The notes under the pieces were generated by a model that was not told where the DNA came from, ran no database searches, and worked only from the letters and a program-made list of their open reading frames with translations. This document shows, one piece after another, positions 4,949 to 9,981 of a stretch of DNA of 9,981 nucleotides; position 1 is the first letter of the stretch; each line of letters opens with the position of its first letter. The DNA comes from JBEKZQ01 sp049509675. GTDB lineage: Bacteria; Planctomycetota; Planctomycetia; Pirellulales; Thermoguttaceae. Where the stretch lies: the NCBI GenBank assembly GCA_049509675.1, contig JBEKZQ010000232.1:1-9981 (forward strand). Direction: 5' to 3'. A program made the translations under genes and the position numbers.

Positions 4949-6163
4949 ATGTCAAGCTGTGTTCTGGCGTATTCCGGAGGGCTCGATACCTCGGTCATTT
5001 TGGGCTGGTTGATGGACGAAGGCTACGCGGTCCATGCCGTTTACGTGGACCTGGGGCAACCGTGCGAGGACCGCGAGGCAATCCTGCAGAAGGCGCGGAA
5101 CATCGGCGCCAGCTCGGCCAGGATCATCGACGCGCGGCAAGAGTTGTGCAGCGATTTCGCCTTTCCCGTCATGCAATGGCAAGCCAAATACGAGGGCCTG
5201 TACCTGCTGGGCACCTCGATCGCCCGGCCCTTGATTTCCAAAGTCTGCCTGCAGGCGGCGCGGGAGGTGGGGGCGGAAACGTTCGCCCACGGGGCCACGG
5301 GCAAGGGCAACGACCAGTGCCGTTTCCAACTGGCCGCCGAGGCGCTGGATCCCGGCATCCGCGTCCTTGCTCCGTGGCGGATCGAGAAGTTCCGCCAGCG
5401 GTTCCCCGGCCGTAGCGAGATGATCGCCTATTGCCAAGAGCGGAACATCCCGGTCAAGGCCACCTCGGCCAAGCCCTACAGTTCCGACGAGAACTGCCTG
5501 CACATCAGTTATGAGGCCGGCAAGCTGGAAGACCTGGGCGTCAACGGCGCAGAGCTGGTCGAGTTCGGCATGACGGTCTCGCCCCAAAAAGCCCCGGATG
5601 CGCTCCAGCGCGTGGCGATCGGATTCGAGGCCGGCGTGCCGGTGAGCGTCGATGGCCGGCGTTTGCCGGCGTTCGACCTGGTGGCCCGGCTCAACGCGAT
5701 CGGCGGCCGCAACGGCATCGGCCAGATCGACATGGTGGAGAACCGTTTTGTGGGCATGAAGAGCCGCGGCGTGTACGAGGCGCCCGGCATGACGCTGCTC
5801 TACGCGGCCCACCGCCTGGTGGAGCAGTTGACGATGGACCGCGACCTGATGCACCTGCGCGACCGCCTGGCCCCGGAAGTGGCGGAAATGGTCTATTATG
5901 GCTTCTGGTATCACGCCAAGATGGACGCCCTGGCCGCCTTCATCCGCGAGGCGCAGCGGCCGGTGACCGGCGAGGTGGCTTTGGACCTGTACAAGGGAAA
6001 CATCATCGTGGCCGGCCGGTCCAGTCCCAACAGCCTGTACGACGAGGGCATTGCCACGATGGAAGGCGGCGGCTCCTACAACCAAACCGACGCCGAGGGT
6101 TTCTTGCGCATCCAAGGGCTGCCCGGCCGCGTGCAGGCGCGAATCCGCCCGCGAGCGTATTGA
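4949..6163 (+). CDS. argG: Argininosuccinate synthase
   Basis: This enzyme catalyses ATP-dependent condensation of citrulline and aspartate to argininosuccinate, the penultimate step of arginine synthesis, in the cytoplasm. The 404 residues match the usual ~400-residue class. Visible motifs are the N-type PP-loop 'AYSGGLDTS' at 7-15, 'YEGLYLLGTSIARPLI' at 81-96, the nucleotide and aspartate-binding 'HGATGKGNDQ' at 114-123, 'KPYSSDEN' at 175-182, and further on 'GIGQIDMVENRFVGMKSRGVYE'. After GKGNDQ it reads CRFQ, where many homologues have VRFE. GGAG at 4937-4940, eight bases before the ATG, supports the start. argH and other arg genes are not adjacent, so argG stands alone here and converges with trpA across 88 bases with no recognisable terminator. 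Confidence 0.97.
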   Translation: MSSCVLAYSGGLDTSVILGWLMDEGYAVHAVYVDLGQPCEDREAILQKARNIGASSARIIDARQELCSDFAFPVMQWQAKYEGLYLLGTSIARPLISKVCLQAAREVGAETFAHGATGKGNDQCRFQLAAEALDPGIRVLAPWRIEKFRQRFPGRSEMIAYCQERNIPVKATSAKPYSSDENCLHISYEAGKLEDLGVNGAELVEFGMTVSPQKAPDALQRVAIGFEAGVPVSVDGRRLPAFDLVARLNAIGGRNGIGQIDMVENRFVGMKSRGVYEAPGMTLLYAAHRLVEQLTMDRDLMHLRDRLAPEVAEMVYYGFWYHAKMDALAAFIREAQRPVTGEVALDLYKGNIIVAGRSSPNSLYDEGIATMEGGGSYNQTDAEGFLRIQGLPGRVQARIRPRAY

Positions 6164-6251
6164 AGCCGAGGATCTGATGCGGGTCGTCGAGATCTGCGCG
6201 GACCAGAGGCTTCCCAACGGCCAGAAGCTGTCGAAATTGAGTTTCGTCGCA

Positions 6252-7061
6252 TTACCCACGCGGTGAAAGGGCCGCCAGCAGTTCCGCGACGTACCGCCCG
6301 ATCTCGTCGAGCACCTCTTCCCGGGGCCGTTGGCTCGCCTCGGCAATGCGGCGGATGATCGCCGAGCCGACGATCAGGCCGTCGGCCACCGGCGCAAGCA
6401 ACCGCACGTGCTCGGGCCGGCTGATGCCGAAGCCCACGCAGATCGGCAGCGGCGTCTGACGGCGCAGCTCCGCCACGTGGTCCACGATCTCAACAGGCAA
6501 CTCGCTCCGCTCACCCGTTATGCCGGTCACCGAAACATAGTAGATGAATCCAGTCGTGTGCTCGGCGATCCGCAATGCGCGATCCCGGCTGGTCGTCGGC
6601 GCAATCAACTGGATGAGGCTGAAATCCTCGCGGCGGCAGATCTGGGCCAGCGCGTGGGCCTCCTCGATGGGCAGATCGGGCACAATGGCTCCGGCCACCC
6701 CGGCGGTCTTGGCCTCGGCCACGTAGCGCTCCAGACCGTGGCGGTACACAATCGCATAGCTGACCATCGTGACCAGCGGGGCGGCAAGTTCCCCGCTCAC
6801 TCCGCGGAGCATGGTCAGGATCTCGGCCAGCTTGATCTTTCGCCCCAGCGCCCGCGTATACGAGGCCTGGATGACCGGCCCGTCGGCGACCGGATCGCTG
6901 TAGGGAATGCCCAGTTCGCACAGGCTGCTGCCGCACTCGACCACGCGGCGCAGCACCGCGGCGGTGAACTCGAGATCCGGATCGCCGGCGGTGACGAACG
7001 GCATCAGCGCCTTGCGGCCTTTGCGGCGGAGATCCTGGAAGAGTGTGTCAATTGCGGACAT
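6252..7061 (-). CDS. trpA: Tryptophan synthase alpha subunit
   Basis: This subunit cleaves indole-3-glycerol phosphate to indole and glyceraldehyde 3-phosphate, passing indole to TrpB in the alpha2beta2 complex. The 269-residue TIM barrel is full length (E. coli 268). Both catalytic acids are present, Glu49 in 'ELGIPYSDP' and Asp60 in 'ADGP', along with 'PDLPIEE' and the phosphate-binding 'VGFGIS' and 'IVGSAI' loops. I take the ATG at 7061 as start: it puts Glu49 and Asp60 at exactly the enterobacterial numbering. A TTG two codons earlier (7067) is possible. No clear Shine-Dalgarno precedes either, so translation may depend on coupling to trpB, whose stop lies 13 bases upstream inside the 14-bp tandem repeat. 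Confidence 0.96.
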   Translation of the reverse strand: MSAIDTLFQDLRRKGRKALMPFVTAGDPDLEFTAAVLRRVVECGSSLCELGIPYSDPVADGPVIQASYTRALGRKIKLAEILTMLRGVSGELAAPLVTMVSYAIVYRHGLERYVAEAKTAGVAGAIVPDLPIEEAHALAQICRREDFSLIQLIAPTTSRDRALRIAEHTTGFIYYVSVTGITGERSELPVEIVDHVAELRRQTPLPICVGFGISRPEHVRLLAPVADGLIVGSAIIRRIAEASQRPREEVLDEIGRYVAELLAALSPRG

Positions 7062-7070
7062 TGCCAAGCA

Positions 7071-7112
7071 GATTTCAGATTTGAGATTTCAGATTTGAGA
7101 TTTCAGATTTGA
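7071..7112. repeat. Three perfect tandem copies of a 14-bp unit at the trpB-trpA junction
   Basis: GATTTCAGATTTGA is repeated exactly at 7071-7084, 7085-7098 and 7099-7112. Each unit is itself two near-identical 7-mers. It is AT-rich in a GC-rich neighbourhood. The array encodes the last 11 residues and the stop codon of trpB (read on the minus strand) and ends 10 bases before the trpA ATG. Confidence 0.9.
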
Positions 7113-8310
7113 CGCCCTCTTCGCGCAGGCGGGCGATTTCCGCCGCGTCCTTATCACCGCGACCGGAGAGACAAACGACCACGACCTCATCCGGCTTTCG
7201 CGCGGCGGCAAGCTTCATGGCCTCGCACAACGCGTGGGAACTTTCCAACGCCGGCAGAATCCCCTCGGTTCGGGCCAAGGCGTCAAAGGCCGCCAGGATC
7301 TCGGCATCCTTGGCATACGTATAGCGGACGCGTCCGCTCTGTTTCCAGTAGCTATGCTCCGGGCCGGTACCCGGGTAGTCCAGGCCGGCCGAGATCGAAT
7401 GCACGTCGAGCGTTTGGCCGTCGTCGTCCTGCAACACGTAGCTGAACGATCCGTGCAAGACGCCGGGGCGGCCGAAGGAGAGCGTGGCGGCATGATCGCC
7501 GGGTCGATTGCCGCGTCCGCCGGCCTCCACGCCCACCAGTTCCACGCCCCGGTCGTCGATGAACGGATAGAACATGCCGGCCGAGTTGCTGCCGCCGCCC
7601 ACGCAGGCCACGATCATATTGGGCAGGCATCCTAACTGTTCCAGGCACTGCCGGCGTGTTTCCCGGCCGATGACCGACTGGAAATCGCGGACCATGCGGG
7701 GAAAGGGATGCGGACCGATGACCGAGCCGATGCAATAATGCGTGGTGGCCACGGAGCTCATCCAGTCGCGAAATGCCTCGTTGACGGCGTCGCGGAGGGT
7801 GCGCGAGCCGCTGGCGACCGGCCGCACCTCGGCCCCCAACAGTTCCATGCTGTACACGTTGGGCCGCTGCCGGCGGATGTCTTCCTCGCCCATGAAGATC
7901 ACGCACTGGAGGCCGAACCGCGCGGCAGCGGTGGCCGTGGCCACGCCATGCTGGCCGGCGCCGGTTTCGGCGATCATGCGGCGTTTGCCCATCCGCAGGG
8001 TCAAGAGGGCCTGGCCGAGCGTATTGTTGATCTTGTGCGAGCCGGTGTGATTGAGGTCTTCCCGCTTCAGATAGATTTGGGCCCCGCCGCACTGCCGGCT
8101 GAGGCGCGGGGCGTGGTACAGCGGCGAGGGGCGACCGACATAATGCCGCAGCAGCCCGGCCAACTCGGCCTGGAAAGCCGCGTCCTGGGCCGCCTTGGCA
8201 TATTCGGCCGAAAGCTGTTCCAATGCCTGGTTCAACGTTTCGGGAACATAGCGGCCGCCGAAGGGGCCAAAACGGCCCTCGGCGTCCGGCACCTGGCTGA
8301 TGGCAGACAT
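7075..8310 (-). CDS. trpB: Tryptophan synthase beta subunit
   Basis: PLP enzyme that joins indole and L-serine to form tryptophan, as the beta subunit of the TrpAB complex. The 411 residues show the TrpB hallmarks: 'GPFGGRYVPETL' near the start, the Schiff-base lysine Lys93 in 'HTGSHKINN', catalytic Glu115 in 'AETGAGQHG', the phosphate-binding 'GGGSN' at 238-242, and 'LSGRGDKD' at 381-388. The native end should come soon after; here residues 401-411 (KSEISNLKSQI) and the stop are encoded by the tandem repeat at 7071-7112, an unusual tail. Start: ATG at 8310; a TTG directly before it (8313) is less likely. The ribosome binding site GGGGAG (8322-8317) partly lies in a repeat hairpin. trpA follows after 13 bases, so the two form one operon. 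Confidence 0.96.
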   Translation of the reverse strand: MSAISQVPDAEGRFGPFGGRYVPETLNQALEQLSAEYAKAAQDAAFQAELAGLLRHYVGRPSPLYHAPRLSRQCGGAQIYLKREDLNHTGSHKINNTLGQALLTLRMGKRRMIAETGAGQHGVATATAAARFGLQCVIFMGEEDIRRQRPNVYSMELLGAEVRPVASGSRTLRDAVNEAFRDWMSSVATTHYCIGSVIGPHPFPRMVRDFQSVIGRETRRQCLEQLGCLPNMIVACVGGGSNSAGMFYPFIDDRGVELVGVEAGGRGNRPGDHAATLSFGRPGVLHGSFSYVLQDDDGQTLDVHSISAGLDYPGTGPEHSYWKQSGRVRYTYAKDAEILAAFDALARTEGILPALESSHALCEAMKLAAARKPDEVVVVCLSGRGDKDAAEIARLREEGVKSEISNLKSQI

Positions 8311-8317
8311 CAATTAC

Positions 8318-8358
8318 TCCCCTCTCCCCTTTGCGGGAGAGGGGTCGGGGGTGAGGGG
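8318..8358. repeat. CCCTCTCCC dispersed hairpin repeat in the trpB leader
   Basis: CCCCTCTCCC (8319-8328) and GGGAGAGGGG (8335-8344) are exact reverse complements, ten pairs around a 6-base loop, followed by a GGGGGTGAGGGG tail. The same layout, slightly degraded, occurs at 3807-3846 in the same orientation. On the minus strand the distal arm holds part of the trpB Shine-Dalgarno, ending nine bases before the ATG. Confidence 0.75.
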
Positions 8359-8377
8359 CAATCGCGGATAATTCCCT

Positions 8378-8406
8378 ATTGTCGAGCCCAAGCTTGCGCC
8401 GGTCAA
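8378..8406 (-). promoter_or_regulatory. Sigma70-like promoter for trpBA
   Basis: On the minus strand TTGACC (8406-8401), a 17-base spacer and GACAAT (8383-8378) match 5/6 and 4/6 of consensus. Initiation near 8371 would give a leader of about 60 bases containing the whole 8319-8344 hairpin. No leader peptide rich in Trp codons is visible, so classical attenuation is not supported. Confidence 0.45.
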
Positions 8407-8454
8407 GGGCTTTTGCTTTCCCCCAGGAGAACCAGAGAACGGCACTAACGCGAA

Positions 8455-8530
8455 GGGGTCAGGTCCATGTTTTCGGTCATGAGTCCGGCCAGATGGCAAC
8501 GTCTATCAGCCGAAAAATGGACCAGACCCC
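8455..8530. repeat. Imperfect inverted repeat, ~22-bp arms and 33-base centre (REP/BIME-like)
   Basis: The arms at 8455-8476 and 8510-8530 are reverse complements apart from one mismatch and one mismatch-plus-indel. Each outer end carries GGGGTC or its complement GACCCC, next to GGTCCAT or ATGGACC and then the TTTTCGG or CCGAAAA inner end. The 33-base centre is not repetitive. This form resembles paired REP palindromes mobilised by IS200-like (RAYT) transposases; that link is from memory, and no transposase gene is in the window. Confidence 0.6.
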
Positions 8531-8565
8531 GACCTTGTAGTCCTTCTGGCTTTCCCCGGCGCGGA

Positions 8566-8574
8566 TGTTACAAT
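8566..8574 (+). promoter_or_regulatory. Possible extended -10 promoter for the DUF1570 gene
   Basis: TGTTACAAT is a TGn-extended -10 with 5/6 match in TACAAT (8569-8574). No convincing -35 stands upstream, which extended -10 promoters tolerate. The start of transcription would be near 8581, leaving a leader of about 43 bases. Confidence 0.3.
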
Positions 8575-8623
8575 CGGAAGGGGAACAGAGACTCTGCGCG
8601 CTTCTCTTCGCGGGGATAGGGAT

Positions 8624-9981
8624 ATGGCCGGAGAAAAGGAGGCAGGTGCATTCTGCCTCGCGGTTTGCATTCTCGTGGCATCGTTCTCTGCGGCGGGAGC
8701 AGAGCCGCCGCTGGCCCGTGCCGGCGCGGCCAACGAGACCATCGACTTGCTCGATGGCCGGCACTACGAGGGGTTCATCGAATCGGAAGACCCGGCCTGG
8801 ATCGACCTGATCGAGATCCATCGACCGCCCGGACAGCCCATGCACCTGGTGATCCGGCCGCTGGATCGCCGCTCGGTTGCCGCCGTGGTCCGCCTGGACG
8901 AAGCGGGGCGGGGGCGGTTGAAGGCGCAAATCGAGCAGTTCCGCAACCGGGCCGTCATCGAAGCCGGCCGCATCGAGGCGGTGCGCCTGGAGCCGGCCGA
9001 GGCCGAGGGCAATCACTACCGCCGCTACCACGGCCAATGGTTCACCCTGGACAGCACGACCGACGAAGCCAGCACGCGCCGCGTGATCGTCCGCGTGGAA
9101 CAGATCTTCACCGCCTACCGGCAGATGCTCGCGCCCCGCTCGGCCGCCCCGCCGCGGCCCTTGCGCGTGATCGTCTTCGGCTCGATGGACGCCTACCAGG
9201 GTTTCCTGGCGCGGCGGGGACTGAACTTCCAGAACCGCGCCTGCTTCCTCGAAGGCGAGAACCTCGTGGCGGCGGGAACCGACCTGACCCGGCTGGCCAG
9301 CCAAATCGCCTGGATCAGCTCCCAGCACAACAGGATCCGCCGCGACCTGGAACAGTTGGAAAAGCGCTTCCGGGCGCGGCAGGCGGAACTGGCCCAACAG
9401 TTCAAGAAGGACGGCCTCGACCCGCGCGAGATCCCCAAGCTCCTGGTCAAGGAAAAGGCCGAGTTCGACAAGCAGGTCAAAGAGAAGCGCGAAGAGCTCA
9501 ACAAGTTCGACCGCAAGAACGCGGCGCTGTTCAATGCGGCCACCCAGCAGATGTTTGCCCGGCTGTACCACGAATCGTTCCATGCCTACCTGGAGAACTA
9601 CGTCTATCCGCACCAGCGCCATGACGTGCCGCACTGGCTCAACGAGGGGCTGGCCATGATGTTCGAGGCGGGAATCCTGGACGGCGACACGCTGCGGGTC
9701 GACGCGCCGCACGGCGTGGCCCTGAAGAAGCTTCGCGAAGACCTGCTGGTCCAGCCGTTATCCTTGACGAAGCTTCTGGAGGCCGACCAGAGCGCATTCT
9801 TGACCGCCGAGCACGCCTCGCCCACCTCGTCCAATCGCCATTACGTTTATGCTTGGGGATTGGTTTACTATCTGGCCTTCCAGCGGCACCTTCTGGACAG
9901 TGCGGCCCTGGATGCCTACGTGCAGCCGGGCGCCAAGACGGCGCCGCCGGTGGCACGCTTCGAGAAGCTGGTCGCCATGCC
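8624..9981 (+). CDS. DUF1570-type exported zinc-peptidase-like protein (cut off at the window's right edge)
   Basis: The first 452 residues are seen; no stop occurs before the edge. Residues 1-26 look like a signal peptide with an unusual acidic/basic N-region (AGEKEAG), a hydrophobic core and AGA before Glu27. A beta-rich region (about 37-150) follows. Residues about 226-303 are highly charged and helical, probably coiled coil (repeated K/E/R/Q with leucines). Directly after comes the gluzincin-like zinc site: His316-Glu317-Ser-Phe-His320 and, 21 residues on, Glu341 in 'WLNEGLAMMFE', the pattern of DUF1570 and peptidase-MA-like proteins. All three ligands and the catalytic Glu are intact, so activity is plausible; the substrate is unknown. 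The ATG follows a weak GGGAT; no better in-frame start lies upstream. DUF1570 proteins are common in planctomycetes. Confidence 0.82.
   Translation, partial: MAGEKEAGAFCLAVCILVASFSAAGAEPPLARAGAANETIDLLDGRHYEGFIESEDPAWIDLIEIHRPPGQPMHLVIRPLDRRSVAAVVRLDEAGRGRLKAQIEQFRNRAVIEAGRIEAVRLEPAEAEGNHYRRYHGQWFTLDSTTDEASTRRVIVRVEQIFTAYRQMLAPRSAAPPRPLRVIVFGSMDAYQGFLARRGLNFQNRACFLEGENLVAAGTDLTRLASQIAWISSQHNRIRRDLEQLEKRFRARQAELAQQFKKDGLDPREIPKLLVKEKAEFDKQVKEKREELNKFDRKNAALFNAATQQMFARLYHESFHAYLENYVYPHQRHDVPHWLNEGLAMMFEAGILDGDTLRVDAPHGVALKKLREDLLVQPLSLTKLLEADQSAFLTAEHASPTSSNRHYVYAWGLVYYLAFQRHLLDSAALDAYVQPGAKTAPPVARFEKLVAM

Larger units (their letters stand above)
8311..8623. other. 313-base divergent gap between trpB and the DUF1570 gene
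   Basis: No gene is seen here. It carries, in order, the trpB leader with its hairpin repeat (8318-8358), a candidate trpB promoter (8378-8406), an imperfect inverted repeat with 33-base loop (8455-8530) and an extended -10 box for the DUF1570 gene (8566-8574). Confidence 0.7.

Noticed and set aside
6164..6251. Bidirectional terminator between argG and trpA
   Set aside because: Checked for a GC-rich stem followed by T-run on either strand; none was found in these 88 bases.
4952..6346. Long minus-strand open frame of 464 codons opposite argG
   Set aside because: It lies across the well-conserved argG gene, has His/Arg-rich composition typical of antisense frames in GC-rich DNA, and resembles no family.
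6330..7112. Plus-strand open frame of 260 codons opposite trpA
   Set aside because: trpA is unmistakable on the other strand, with both catalytic acids in register.
7071..7112. CRISPR array at the trpB-trpA junction
   Set aside because: The three 14-bp units are directly adjacent with no spacers, and the unit is too short for a CRISPR repeat.
8311..8377. Trp-attenuator leader peptide before trpB
   Set aside because: No short ORF with consecutive Trp codons and no alternative terminator/antiterminator pair is visible in the leader.
8477..9712. Minus-strand open frame of 411 codons opposite the DUF1570 gene
   Set aside because: The plus-strand frame has a signal peptide and an intact HExxH-type site; the antisense frame is a compositional shadow.

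Overview
The window is about 10 kb of GC-rich bacterial chromosome. Its style suggests a planctomycete, probably Pirellulales-like: an exported Cys/Gly/Pro-rich protein, a DUF1570 peptidase, a serine protease carrying PPC domains, and several families of short dispersed repeats between genes. This assignment is inference from gene content and repeat style; there is no rRNA or other marker here.

Layout, left to right. (1) 1-203: non-coding, with a repeated near-palindrome. (2) 204-1754 (+): secreted trypsin-like protease with two N-terminal PPC-type domains. It converges, with an 8-base gap, on (3) 1763-2026 (-), a small TM1266-like ferredoxin-fold regulator with its own sigma70-like promoter and a strong Shine-Dalgarno (SD). 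(4) 2027-2525: about 500 bases without a secure gene; it holds a palindrome, a doubtful 50-residue membrane ORF and a TATAAT box. (5) 2526-3043 (+): DUF4258 and DUF2283 genes overlapping by ATGA, a toxin-antitoxin-like pair. (6) 3126-3163: strong hairpin in the convergent gap, next to a sequence like the 3' end of a tRNA-Leu. (7) 3206-3652 (-): exported Cys/Gly-rich protein. (8) 3889-4731 (-): YihY/BrkB-family membrane protein. (9) 4949-6163 (+): argG. It converges on (10) trpB-trpA (-, 8310 to 6252). (11) 8624 to the window edge (+): start of an exported DUF1570 zinc-peptidase-like protein.

Functionally this is a mosaic of unrelated small transcription units. argG supplies arginine synthesis and trpBA encodes the two subunits of tryptophan synthase. 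The protease, the Cys-rich protein and the DUF1570 protein are predicted exported, and YihY is in the inner membrane. No large novel system is evident. The most notable signals are the repeats that fill almost every intergenic gap. One 14-bp triplicate supplies the last 11 codons and the stop of trpB. A second repeat forms a hairpin over the trpB ribosome binding site. The DUF4258/DUF2283 couple, the protease architecture and the Cys-rich exported protein are the other points worth a second look.
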